This document shows, piece by piece, positions 18,656 to 27,326 of a DNA stretch of 64,000 bases. Under the pieces are notes generated by a model. The model was not told the DNA's origin, searched no databases, and saw only the letters and a list, made by a program, of their open reading frames with translations. Numbering within the stretch: position 1 is the stretch's first letter; each line of letters starts with the position of its first letter. A program made the position numbers and the translations under genes. Source of the stretch: an uncultured Pelagibacteraceae bacterium (GTDB lineage: Bacteria > Pseudomonadota > Alphaproteobacteria > Pelagibacterales > Pelagibacteraceae); NCBI GenBank assembly GCA_902551985.1, contig CACDFI010000005.1, positions 1 through 64,000 of the forward strand. Direction: 5' to 3'.

Positions 18656-19516
18656 ATGGACCTAGATAAATTAAAAGTAAGAAGAAGTTTTATATTTACA
18701 CCGGGGCTTCACCCTGAAATGTTTCCAAAAGCGATTGCATCAGGTGCTGATATGGTTTGTATTGAATTAGAAGATGGAATAGCAATAAACGATAAAGAAC
18801 AAGCCCGAAACAATACTATAGAAGCTCTTAAAACGCTCGAAGTTAAAAATGATGTAGAACTAGTGGTAAGGTTTAATAATCAAAGAACTAAATTTGGTCT
18901 TTTAGATCTAGAAGCTTTTATATCAAGTAAAGTAAATCTTAAGGCTATTATGTTACCCAAAGTTAAAACGCCAGATGAAATAACATTTATAGACGATCTA
19001 CTTACAGACTGTAATTTAGATACCGATCTTCATGTTATAATGGAAACAAATGAAGCTTTAGAAAATATTTATAATATTGCTCATGCTAGCAAGAGAATTG
19101 TAGCTTTATATTTTGGTGGAGTTGATATGGCAGCAGAGCTAAGAGTTGAGAATAAATGGGAAAATCTTGTTCATGCAAGATCAAAGTTGGTTCATGCGGG
19201 AGCTAGTGTCGGTGTGGACGTTATAGATGTGCCATATTTAGATTTAGAAAACATGGATGGAATGAGGAAAGAAGCTGAACAAGTTAGAAATCTTGGATTT
19301 ACTGGAAAAGGCTCTATTCATCCCAAACAAATTCAAATTTTAAATGAGGTATTTACACCTCCAAAAGATGAAATTACTAAGGCAAAAAAAATATTAGAGG
19401 AATTTAATAACTCAAATACAGGTTTAGTAGTTATAGATGGTAAACTAATTGAAAAACCTGTCCTTAGAGAAATGAAAAGAAAAATACTAATAGCTGATAA
19501 AATTAACAAAAGTTAA
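18656..19516 (+). CDS. CitE/HpcH-type aldolase-lyase
   Basis: A 286-residue member of the HpcH/HpaI-CitE family (PF03328). It has an N-terminal RRSFIFTPG strand, the metal/substrate motif CIELEDGIA near residue 40, VRFNN, FGGVDMAAEL and the C-terminal GKGSIHPKQI loop. Relatives cleave or form citramalyl-, malyl- or beta-methylmalyl-CoA. It begins one base after the aldolase stop and ends two bases before the thioesterase start. It might act on a CoA ester made in the same pathway. Confidence 0.85.
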   Translation: MDLDKLKVRRSFIFTPGLHPEMFPKAIASGADMVCIELEDGIAINDKEQARNNTIEALKTLEVKNDVELVVRFNNQRTKFGLLDLEAFISSKVNLKAIMLPKVKTPDEITFIDDLLTDCNLDTDLHVIMETNEALENIYNIAHASKRIVALYFGGVDMAAELRVENKWENLVHARSKLVHAGASVGVDVIDVPYLDLENMDGMRKEAEQVRNLGFTGKGSIHPKQIQILNEVFTPPKDEITKAKKILEEFNNSNTGLVVIDGKLIEKPVLREMKRKILIADKINKS

Positions 19517-19518
19517 AA

Positions 19519-19986
19519 ATGTCGTATCATCTTGCAACGAGAAAAATAGTTAAAGAGTGGACAGATTATAATGAACATATGAATATGGCTTATTATATCT
19601 TAATCTTTGATCAAGCATGGGAAACAATGCTTAATAAATTTCAAATGGGTGGCGAAAATGCAAAATCAAATCTGAGAAGCACTATGGTTGTTGAAACTAG
19701 AACCACTTACAATAATGAAGTTAAAGAAAATCAAGAAGTAGAGGTATATTGTACACATTTTGACCATGATAAAAAAAGATTACATTTAAAATGTGAGATG
19801 TATGAAAAAGAAACTAAAACTCTTGCTGCCACTATGGAAAGTTTATCCCTTTATATTGACTTGGGGAAAAGAAAGGTCACAGAATTTGAGGAAGATAAGC
19901 TAAAAATTATGGGTGAATTTATTAATGAAAATAAATCAAGTTTTAAGTCTGAAAATTTAGAATTATCTGGTAGATTAAAAAAATAG
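19519..19986 (+). CDS. 4HBT hot-dog thioesterase, possible betainyl-CoA thioesterase
   Basis: A 155-residue hot-dog fold protein of the 4-hydroxybenzoyl-CoA thioesterase type, with the catalytic Asp in the WTDYNEHMNMAYY motif at 14-26. In carnitine degradation the corresponding small thioesterase hydrolyses betainyl-CoA to glycine betaine and CoA. The divergent BKACE and carnitine dehydrogenase genes support this reading. It is packed between the CitE-like lyase and the TauD-like oxygenase genes. The C-terminal 45 residues are highly charged and probably outside the core fold. Confidence 0.75.
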   Translation: MSYHLATRKIVKEWTDYNEHMNMAYYILIFDQAWETMLNKFQMGGENAKSNLRSTMVVETRTTYNNEVKENQEVEVYCTHFDHDKKRLHLKCEMYEKETKTLAATMESLSLYIDLGKRKVTEFEEDKLKIMGEFINENKSSFKSENLELSGRLKK

Positions 19987-19989
19987 ATT

Positions 19990-20817
19990 ATGGAAATTAA
20001 ATTAGTATCAGGCGCATTAGGTGCAGAAGTAAAAGGCATCGATTTAAAAGATAGCTCTTTAGAAAATTGGAAGAAGATAAATAATCTATTATTAGAACAC
20101 AAAGCTCTTTTCTTTAGAGATCAAGATATTACATCGGAAGAACAGATTAATTTAGCAAAACATTTTGGTCCATTAGAAAGACACATTTATGTTAAGGGAA
20201 GAAAAGATTATCCAGAAATATTAAGAATAATTAAAGCTCCAGAAGAAAAAAGACAATGGGGTGAAACTTGGCATACTGATGTAAGCTATAATCCTAAACC
20301 AACAAAAGTAATTATCTTAAGATCAATTAAAGTTCCACCAGTTGGTGGAGATACAATGTTTTCTAATATGGAAATCGCTTACGATACATTAAGCGACAAA
20401 ATTAAAGATAAGGTTAATGATAAGAGAGCCATTCATAGCTCTTTAGGAGCAGCAGCATTTGTTGATGCATATAAGGAAATGGAAGGTAATGGTAATCTAG
20501 ATGAATATTCAAATTCCCATCCAGTAGTTAGAACTCATCCTGAAACAGGAAAAAAAATTTTGTATGTAAATTCAATGTATACAAAAAGAATTTTAGATTT
20601 AGATGAAAATGAAAGTTCAGATATTTTAAATGAAATATTTTTACATCAAGAAAGACTTGATTTTACTTGCAGGTTTAAATGGACTGAAAATGCTGTAGCA
20701 ATTTGGGACAATAGAAGCACCCTTCACCAAGGTCTGACTGATTTTTTTCCTGGCAGAGGATTGGGCCATGAAAGAGTTATGGACAGGATTGCAGTCGAGG
20801 GTGATCATCCAAATTAA
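19990..20817 (+). CDS. TauD/TfdA-family Fe(II)/2OG dioxygenase
   Basis: A 275-residue dioxygenase matching TauD in length and layout. Iron ligands are His95 and Asp97 in WHTDVSY and His246 in TLHQGL, with GHERVMDR supplying the 2OG-binding Arg. TauD releases sulfite from taurine; relatives attack many small acids. The gene lies three bases after the thioesterase gene, and its stop directly abuts the ATG of the GMC oxidoreductase. The substrate is unknown. Taurine is possible, but no tauABC genes are present. Confidence 0.85.
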   Translation: MEIKLVSGALGAEVKGIDLKDSSLENWKKINNLLLEHKALFFRDQDITSEEQINLAKHFGPLERHIYVKGRKDYPEILRIIKAPEEKRQWGETWHTDVSYNPKPTKVIILRSIKVPPVGGDTMFSNMEIAYDTLSDKIKDKVNDKRAIHSSLGAAAFVDAYKEMEGNGNLDEYSNSHPVVRTHPETGKKILYVNSMYTKRILDLDENESSDILNEIFLHQERLDFTCRFKWTENAVAIWDNRSTLHQGLTDFFPGRGLGHERVMDRIAVEGDHPN

Positions 20818-22404
20818 ATGCAAGCTTTTGATTATCTCATAGTTGGTGCTGGTTCAGCTGGATGTGTAGTAGCTAACAGATTATCTGAGAATGCTAATAA
20901 TTCTGTAGCTATATTTGAGGCAGGTGGATCTAGTGATATTTGGAAGGTTAAAATGCCATTAGCTCTTCTATATACAATGCATGACCCCAAATATAATTGG
21001 AAATATTATTCAGAACCTGAACCATATTTAAACAATAGACGTGTTTTTTGCCCTAGAGGAAAAATGATTGGAGGATGCTCATCTCACAATGGGATGGTTT
21101 TTGTAAGAGGTAATAGAGATGACTACACCAGATGGGAAAATTTTGGTTTAGATAACTGGTCTTATGATAAAGTTCTTCCTTATTTTAAGAAGATTGAGAC
21201 TTGGTCTGAAGGTGAAAATCAATACAGAGGTTCATTGGGACCCCTTCCAGTAAATTTATCTAAAAATTCAAATCCATTATTTAAAGCATTTATTGATGCT
21301 GCAGCTGAAGCAGGTCACAAAACAAATATAGATATGAATGGAGAGGAACAAGAAGGTTTTGGCATGTTTGATACTACAATGCATCAAGGCGAGAGAGCTG
21401 GAGTGGCCAAGTATTATTTAAACCCTGTTAAGAATAGAAAAAATTTAAATATTTTAAAAAACTCATTTGTAGAAAAGATACTATTTGAGGGAAAAAAAGC
21501 AGTTGGTCTTCAAGTAAAAATAAATAACAAAGTTGAAAAGATTTATGCGAATAAGGAAGTCATTTTGAGTGGAGGATCTATAAATTCTCCACAATTATTA
21601 ATGTTATCTGGTATAGGCGACGAAAACCATCTTAGAGATAATGGTATTGAAGTTATTCATCACTCAAAGGGTGTTGGAAAAAATTTACAAGATCATCTTG
21701 AAACTTACATACAACAAAAATGTAAAACTCCTAATACACTTTACACATACACAAAATTAATACCTAAAATTTTAGCAGGTATGCAATGGTTTATGTTTAA
21801 ATCTGGACCCTGCTCAAAATCATTTTTAGAGGCTGGTGGTTTTGCAAAATCATCGCCTGATAGAAAAGTTGCTAATATTCAATTTCATTTTTTTCCATCA
21901 TTTGTGATAAATCATGGCCTAGAAGATCCTGATTCACATGGTTATCAATTACATGCAAGTCCAAATCATCCAAAAAGTAGAGGTGAAATAACACTTAATT
22001 CTTCAGACCCATACGATTATCCTAAAATTTTATTTAATTATTTAAAAGAGGAAGAAGATCTTAAACAAACAAGAGAGTGTATTCATGTTGCAAGAAAAAT
22101 TCTATCACAGCCAGCTTTAGCAGAGCACGCTGGTGATGAAGTTGGGCCAGGTTTTGATGCACAGTCTGATGACGAATTAAATGAATATATTAGATCGAAA
22201 GCAGACACTGCATATCATCCTTGTGGAACATGCAAAATGGGAGTTGATGATATGGCAGTAGTGGATCAAGATTTGAAAGTAAATGGGATTGGAAATTTAA
22301 GAGTGATTGATGCATCAGTGATACCAGAAATACCAAGTGCAAACCTAAATGCTCCTACACTTATGATTGCTGAAAAAGGCTCAGAGGCAATTTTAAATAA
22401 TTAA
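20818..22404 (+). CDS. GMC oxidoreductase, choline dehydrogenase-like
   Basis: A 528-residue FAD flavoprotein of the glucose-methanol-choline family. It has the Rossmann motif IVGAGSAGCVVANRL at the start, PRGKMIGGCSSHNGM, LSGGSINSPQLLMLSG, and a C-terminal HPCGTCKMG with the catalytic His, followed by SANLNAPTLMIAE with the Asn. These residues match choline dehydrogenase and oxidase. Choline-to-betaine oxidation would suit this neighbourhood, but no betaine-aldehyde dehydrogenase gene is adjacent, so another alcohol is equally possible. Confidence 0.85.
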   Translation: MQAFDYLIVGAGSAGCVVANRLSENANNSVAIFEAGGSSDIWKVKMPLALLYTMHDPKYNWKYYSEPEPYLNNRRVFCPRGKMIGGCSSHNGMVFVRGNRDDYTRWENFGLDNWSYDKVLPYFKKIETWSEGENQYRGSLGPLPVNLSKNSNPLFKAFIDAAAEAGHKTNIDMNGEEQEGFGMFDTTMHQGERAGVAKYYLNPVKNRKNLNILKNSFVEKILFEGKKAVGLQVKINNKVEKIYANKEVILSGGSINSPQLLMLSGIGDENHLRDNGIEVIHHSKGVGKNLQDHLETYIQQKCKTPNTLYTYTKLIPKILAGMQWFMFKSGPCSKSFLEAGGFAKSSPDRKVANIQFHFFPSFVINHGLEDPDSHGYQLHASPNHPKSRGEITLNSSDPYDYPKILFNYLKEEEDLKQTRECIHVARKILSQPALAEHAGDEVGPGFDAQSDDELNEYIRSKADTAYHPCGTCKMGVDDMAVVDQDLKVNGIGNLRVIDASVIPEIPSANLNAPTLMIAEKGSEAILNN

Positions 22405-22439
22405 TATTATTATCACCACTGATTTGATATAGGTGTCTC

Positions 22440-23390
22440 ATGGACACAAACCAAAATACCAGAGGAATTTTTTTTATAATGACTGGTATGGCTTTTTTTT
22501 CAATACAAGACTCTTTAATTAAATTTATTTTTGAGGATATTGCTTTATTTGAGCTTTATTTTGGAAGAACCCTTATACAATCAGTATTTTTGCTATCCTT
22601 TGTTTTAATAACTAAAAAAACAATATCTTTAAAAACCCATTACCCATTATTAACACTAATTCGAGTTGTATGTTTTTTCTTTGGTTTTAGTTTTTTTTAT
22701 ATTTCACTGACTTTTATGACACTTGCTATGACAAGTGCACTATTTTTCTCCTGTCCATTCTTTATGTCTATGTTTGCTAAATTTTTCTTAAAAGAAAAAA
22801 TTGGAATTAGAAGATGGAGTGCAATTGTAGTTGGATTTATTGGAGTATTGATTGTTTTAAATCCATCTTTAGATGATTTTAATTTCTTTAAATTAGCACC
22901 TGTAGCATGTGCGCTTTGCTATTCAATCTCAATGACAATAACAAAATATACATCCGATAAAGATAGTATTTATACTCAAATGACTTGGCTTTATATTTTT
23001 GCATTATTTGCAAGTTTGGTAATATTTTTTGTTAGCGGCGATGGAAAATTTAACACTTTTACAGATCCAACTTTGCAATTTATTGTTAGAGAATGGTTTA
23101 CTAATCCAGGAGAGGCATGGCCCTATGTTTTAATAATGGGAATAGTTGCTTCGATTTCATTTTTTTGTGTATTTACTGCCTATAGTATTGCCTCACCTTC
23201 TGTGGTTTCATTATTTGAGTATTCATACATAGTGTTTGCAATGGTAGCTGGTTATATATTATTTGAAACAATACCAGTGCCAAGAACTTTTCTAGGTGCC
23301 TCAATAATTATTGGTGCTGGCGTATATATTTATTTTAGAGAAAAAGTCCGAGGACAAATGATTGCTACAGATACACCAGCGAATAGATGA
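22440..23390 (+). CDS. DMT superfamily (EamA) permease
   Basis: A 316-residue membrane protein with two EamA repeats, about ten membrane segments, and a loop between repeats longer than usual near residues 205-225. It lies 35 bases after the GMC oxidoreductase, and its TGA overlaps the next ATG (ATGA), coupling it to the 2OG oxygenase that follows. It is probably a transporter for the same unknown compound. Confidence 0.85.
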   Translation: MDTNQNTRGIFFIMTGMAFFSIQDSLIKFIFEDIALFELYFGRTLIQSVFLLSFVLITKKTISLKTHYPLLTLIRVVCFFFGFSFFYISLTFMTLAMTSALFFSCPFFMSMFAKFFLKEKIGIRRWSAIVVGFIGVLIVLNPSLDDFNFFKLAPVACALCYSISMTITKYTSDKDSIYTQMTWLYIFALFASLVIFFVSGDGKFNTFTDPTLQFIVREWFTNPGEAWPYVLIMGIVASISFFCVFTAYSIASPSVVSLFEYSYIVFAMVAGYILFETIPVPRTFLGASIIIGAGVYIYFREKVRGQMIATDTPANR

Positions 23391-24358
23391 TAAGAAAAAA
23401 TTATATTCCAACGATAAATATTAATCCTATTCTAAAAAATAACTTCAATTCAAAAGCAACATTAAAAATTACTAGGGAAATTGAAAAAGCTTGTGTTGAG
23501 GTTGGTTTTTTTCAAATAATTGGTCATGGAATAAAATTAAGAAAAATAAATAAAGTATGTAAAATTGGAGAAAATTTTTTTAAATCAAATAAAAACAATA
23601 AATTCAAATTAGCTCCAAAGAAATGGAATAAAAAGAGTAAAAATATTTATCGAGGATATTTTCCAAATGATGTTAATGGAAAAGAAGGATTGGACTTAGG
23701 TGACTTAAAAGTAACAAGGGATTTTTCAAAAAAAACTAGAAATCAATACATCGAGCATTTAAGTATAGAGAGGTCATTTAATAAGCAATCTATTGAAAAA
23801 CTTGCAGATTATTTTGAAAATTTATTTAATTTAAGCGAAACTCTGTTCAAAAGTATTATAAAGATTTACAAAAAGGACCCCAATTTATCTAAAAAAGTTT
23901 TTTCAAGATTAAAAACATTAAGTACTTTAAGATTTAATTATTATCCAAATCAATCTAAACCAGTTGAAATATCAAAACAAGATGGGGTCGCACTTGGATG
24001 TGAAACACATGTTGATAGTGGTATTTTCACAGTTTTATATCAAAATAAAAAAGGTGGTCTTCAAGTTCAAAACCGGAAAACAAAAAAATGGCATGATGTT
24101 CCTTTCAATAAAAATGCCTTGGTAGTGAATACAGGTAGAGCGCTAGAATATTTAAGCAAAGGCAAGTTTAAAGCAACAAATCATAGGGTATTGTGGAATA
24201 AGCAAAAAAGGCTCTCTGTTCCTTTCTTTTTTGAACCTTCTTATGACTTTAAAATGAATCTTTCCTTTTTAAATAAGCGAAGATTTAGTAACGGTGGCAT
24301 CAGATATGATAAATTTCTAAATAAGTCTTTAAAAAAATTCGTTGAATATCAAAGATAA
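23387..24358 (+). CDS. Isopenicillin-N-synthase-like Fe(II)/2OG oxygenase
   Basis: A 323-residue protein with the DIOX_N start (IPTININP ... EVGFFQIIGHG) followed by the 2OG-FeII domain. His208 and Asp210 (HVDSG), His266 (TNHRV) and Arg275-x-Ser277 (RLSVPFF) give a complete iron and 2OG site. The family includes plant-type and ethylene-forming oxygenases and many bacterial ones of unknown role. The start is coupled to the upstream permease (ATGA). It ends just before the leader of the next operon, and its 3' end holds that operon's likely -35 box. Confidence 0.83.
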   Translation: MIRKNYIPTININPILKNNFNSKATLKITREIEKACVEVGFFQIIGHGIKLRKINKVCKIGENFFKSNKNNKFKLAPKKWNKKSKNIYRGYFPNDVNGKEGLDLGDLKVTRDFSKKTRNQYIEHLSIERSFNKQSIEKLADYFENLFNLSETLFKSIIKIYKKDPNLSKKVFSRLKTLSTLRFNYYPNQSKPVEISKQDGVALGCETHVDSGIFTVLYQNKKGGLQVQNRKTKKWHDVPFNKNALVVNTGRALEYLSKGKFKATNHRVLWNKQKRLSVPFFFEPSYDFKMNLSFLNKRRFSNGGIRYDKFLNKSLKKFVEYQR

Positions 24359-24370
24359 GAATAATAATAT
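24342..24370 (+). promoter_or_regulatory. Candidate promoter of the 24460-31021 operon
   Basis: TTGAAT and TAATAT separated by 17 bases straddle the end of the upstream oxygenase gene. Transcription would start near 24377 and give a leader of about 80 nucleotides. The match to sigma70 is good, but AT-rich DNA gives chance hits. Confidence 0.45.
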
Positions 24371-24381
24371 TGTTATATAAA

Positions 24382-24454
24382 GCGATACATAACTCGTCGT
24401 AAAATCTTATACGAAAGTGGGATCGGTCGTCTTTAAATTAATTTTTAAAGGAGG
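24382..24454 (+). promoter_or_regulatory. Possible structured 5' leader with a hairpin touching the ribosome-binding site
   Basis: The 101-base gap before 24460 is the most GC-punctuated gap here. CGAT at 24383-24386 can pair with ATCG at 24422-24425. Inside it, ACTCGT at 24392-24397 can pair with ACG-AA-AGT at 24411-24418. A separate 7-bp stem, CTTTAAA (24431-24437) with TTTAAAG (24444-24450), ends within the strong AAAGGAGG ribosome-binding site. This architecture would suit a riboswitch or protein-bound leader. I do not recognise a known class, and the stems are short. Confidence 0.35.
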
Positions 24455-24459
24455 CTTTA

Positions 24460-25629
24460 ATGAAGTTTGGTTATTTTTGTAATACCACAAATTGGACTCA
24501 CAAACCATATCACCAGCTATTAGATGAGACTAAAGAAATCACAGAATTTTGTGATCAAAATAATTGGAATTCAATATGGTTTACAGAACATCATTTTAAT
24601 CATGAGGGAATGGAGTCGTGTACTAATCCCTTAATGTTAGGAGCAGATGCTGCAGCAAGAACAAAAAATATAAGAATAGGACAAGCTGCAAACGTAATTA
24701 CTTTTCATAACCCAATAAGATTGGCAGAAGATATCGCTACACTTGATCAACTTTCTAAAGGAAGAGTAGAAGTTGGTGTTGCAAGAGGAGTTTATGGTCG
24801 AGAAGCAATAAATCTAAATAAAGAAGCAGATTTAAAAGATCAGGCAAAGAACTTTAGATTGTTTGCAGAGACATTAGAAATTTTAAAAAAAGCTTGGTCA
24901 GAAAAATTTTTTAATCACGAAGGAGAATTTTATACTTATCCATCACCTAACTATGTGTGGCAACATGATATGAGTCCACCTAGTGAAGAGTTTATGAATA
25001 TGGAAGATAGCACTATGAAAAAAATTAGTGTTCTTCCTAAGCCATATCAAAATCCACATCCTCCAATACATCAAGTTGTTGATGGCATAAGATCTATTGA
25101 GTGGGCAGCAGAAAATAATATTAACGTAATTATGTGGATACCTACTGTAAAAGCACTCAAAATTAGATTTGAAGCATACAAAAATAAAAGATCAGAAGTT
25201 ACAAAAAAAAATGTTCCTTTGGGAGAAGGGGTAACTCTTGTTAGAGATATGTTTGTTGCAGATACAATGGAAGAAGCCAAAGAGAAAGCTGGTGAACACA
25301 TGGTAAATTATATGAGATGGGTTTGTCATTGGAGAGGTCTAGGAAATCATATGGATCCGGGTGAAGAACTTCCACAAACAGAAGGGAAATTAGATCTTCT
25401 TAACTATGAGTTTTTACACAAGAGAAATATGTTATTTGGTACTCCTGAATATGTAACAGATAAGATAAAAGAACTTCAATCAGAGCTAAATCTTCAAAAT
25501 CTTCAAGTATGGTCTAACTTTCCGGGTGTTAAACATGAAGATTGTATGAAAAGTATTAAATTATTCACTCAAAAAGTAATGCCTAACTTTAAAGATGATC
25601 TAGATACTGAAGTTAAAAAAGTATCGTGA
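24460..25629 (+). CDS. Luciferase-like (LLM) flavin-dependent monooxygenase
   Basis: A 389-residue luciferase-like (PF00296) protein: MKFGYFC first strand, WFTEHHFNHEG, NVITFHNPIRLAEDIATLD, and GRVEVGVARGVYGREA for flavin binding. It is longer than the LLM protein at 14991 because of an insertion near residues 165-195. It is the first gene of a plus-strand operon, behind an AAAGGAGG site, and its TGA overlaps the GTG start of the TPP enzyme. SsuD-type sulfonate monooxygenases belong to this superfamily, but specificity cannot be read from sequence. Confidence 0.87.
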   Translation: MKFGYFCNTTNWTHKPYHQLLDETKEITEFCDQNNWNSIWFTEHHFNHEGMESCTNPLMLGADAAARTKNIRIGQAANVITFHNPIRLAEDIATLDQLSKGRVEVGVARGVYGREAINLNKEADLKDQAKNFRLFAETLEILKKAWSEKFFNHEGEFYTYPSPNYVWQHDMSPPSEEFMNMEDSTMKKISVLPKPYQNPHPPIHQVVDGIRSIEWAAENNINVIMWIPTVKALKIRFEAYKNKRSEVTKKNVPLGEGVTLVRDMFVADTMEEAKEKAGEHMVNYMRWVCHWRGLGNHMDPGEELPQTEGKLDLLNYEFLHKRNMLFGTPEYVTDKIKELQSELNLQNLQVWSNFPGVKHEDCMKSIKLFTQKVMPNFKDDLDTEVKKVS

Positions 25630-27326
25630 TTAAGTCCAAGAATACCTTGACCGGCGGTCAAGCGGCAGTGAAATCCCTAAAAAAGGAAAAAGTTAAACAC
25701 GTCTTTGGTTTAATTGGTTCTGCTACAATGGAAATGTTTGATGCGTTGTATCATGAAAAAAAAATTAAATTTATAGGTGTAAGAGATGAAAGAACAGGAA
25801 CACACATGGCCGATGGCTATGCAAGAGCTTCCAATCAACCAGGAGTAATTATTGCAGGACAAAACGGTCCAGGAGCTACTAATCTAGTTACAGGAATTGC
25901 TCAAGCAAAAGCAGCATTTTCGCCTGTTGTATCTATTGCCGGTTTATATTCTACCAAAGATAAAATGGAAGATGCATTTCAAGGACTTGATCAACAGTCA
26001 CTATTTAATCCAATAACCAAAAAGACTTGGACTGTAAAAAAGGTAAGTCATATTCCAAAAGCTTTCAGTGATGCATTCAATCTTGCAATGTCACCAAGGA
26101 GAGGTCCAGTTTGTATAAACTTACCAAGAAACGTACTTTCAGATACATCAAAATTTAAAATCAATGAAAATAAAAAGTCTTTTAAAAGCGAAAGTAATTT
26201 AAAAAGCAAAAAAGATTTAATTCAGAAAACAACAAAACTTATTCTTAATTCCAAAAAAACTGTAATTGTTGCTGGCGGAGGTATAAAATATAATTCAAAA
26301 TTTAAATCTATAACTGATCTTGCTGAATTTTTAAACGTTCCAATAGTAACAGCTGCTGGACACGGAGATGCGATACCATTTAGTCACAAACTAAATGCTG
26401 GACAAATGGGGCCAAGAGGAAATTTAGTTGCTTCAAGACTGGTTAAAGAAGCAGAACTTATTATTGCATTAGGAACTAGACTTGGTTTTAATTCTACTTT
26501 CTATTCTTACGATAATATAAACAAGAAAGCAAAAATTATTCAAGTTGAACTTGAGAAAAAAATGTTAGGAAGATATTTTCCTATTAGTATTGGTATTCAT
26601 GGCGATGCTGCAAATGTGGCAAATCAAATGTTGAATGATTTAAAAAAACAAAAAAAAATTTTAAGTTATAAAGAATGGACAAATAATTTTTTATTAGAAA
26701 GATCGAAGTTTTTAATAAATAGGGATAATATAAAATCTAAAAATTATCCAATACAACCAAATGGACTATTTAAAGAGTTAAGAAAGGTTCTTCCTAAAAA
26801 TTCAGCTATTACACTTGATGCTGGCACACTTTGCCTTCAAGCTACTGATGCTTTAGAGTATTACAATCCTCCTTCTCTTTTTACTCCTTTAGATTTTGGA
26901 TTAGTAGGTTTTTCATTTGCTTGTGGTTTAGGCATTAAGGTTGCGAAACCTAATAAAACTGTAGTTAGTTTAATGGGCGATGGTGGATTTGGCATGACTA
27001 TTTCAGAATTAAGCACTGCCGTAGAGCATGGAATAAATACAATTACAATAGTTATGAATAATAAAAGTTGGGGTGCCGAAAAGGCTTACCAAAAAGATTT
27101 CTATGGTGAAAGATATTTGGGCGCAGATATTCAAAGTCCTCCTTTTGATGAGGTTGCTAAACTTTACGGTGCAAAAGGAATTAAAGTAAAAAAATTATCA
27201 GAGGTAAATCAAGCAGTTAAAAGTGCACTTAAAGCAAACAAACCAGTTGTTATAGATGTTGATGTAGATCCAAAAGCATTATACAGTTTTAGAAGAGATA
27301 GCTTTACACATCGAATTAAAAAATGA
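25626..27326 (+). CDS. TPP-dependent enzyme of the acetolactate synthase superfamily, Xsc-like
   Basis: A 566-residue three-domain TPP enzyme: N-terminal domain with catalytic Glu55 in RDERTGTHMADGYAR, central domain near 190-330, and TPP-binding domain with GDGGFGM and MNNKSWGAEK. The segments GLIGSATM, GQNGPG, FQGLDQ, WGAEKxxQxDFY and the C-terminal FRRDS recall sulfoacetaldehyde acetyltransferase (Xsc) more than acetolactate synthase. That comparison is from memory. Xsc makes acetyl phosphate and sulfite from sulfoacetaldehyde. The start is a GTG sharing four bases with the upstream stop, and the end overlaps the DUF1185 gene by four. A decarboxylase role remains possible. Confidence 0.82.
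   Translation: MIKSKNTLTGGQAAVKSLKKEKVKHVFGLIGSATMEMFDALYHEKKIKFIGVRDERTGTHMADGYARASNQPGVIIAGQNGPGATNLVTGIAQAKAAFSPVVSIAGLYSTKDKMEDAFQGLDQQSLFNPITKKTWTVKKVSHIPKAFSDAFNLAMSPRRGPVCINLPRNVLSDTSKFKINENKKSFKSESNLKSKKDLIQKTTKLILNSKKTVIVAGGGIKYNSKFKSITDLAEFLNVPIVTAAGHGDAIPFSHKLNAGQMGPRGNLVASRLVKEAELIIALGTRLGFNSTFYSYDNINKKAKIIQVELEKKMLGRYFPISIGIHGDAANVANQMLNDLKKQKKILSYKEWTNNFLLERSKFLINRDNIKSKNYPIQPNGLFKELRKVLPKNSAITLDAGTLCLQATDALEYYNPPSLFTPLDFGLVGFSFACGLGIKVAKPNKTVVSLMGDGGFGMTISELSTAVEHGINTITIVMNNKSWGAEKAYQKDFYGERYLGADIQSPPFDEVAKLYGAKGIKVKKLSEVNQAVKSALKANKPVVIDVDVDPKALYSFRRDSFTHRIKK

Noticed and set aside
19990-20817. Taurine dioxygenase TauD proper
   Set aside because: The iron site matches the family, but there is no tauABC or other taurine gene nearby; substrate left open.
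24359-24459. tRNA or known riboswitch in the 101-base gap
   Set aside because: No cloverleaf, no TTCGA-type T-loop, and no consensus of the glycine, SAM, TPP or preQ1 classes that I could match; kept only as an unclassified leader.
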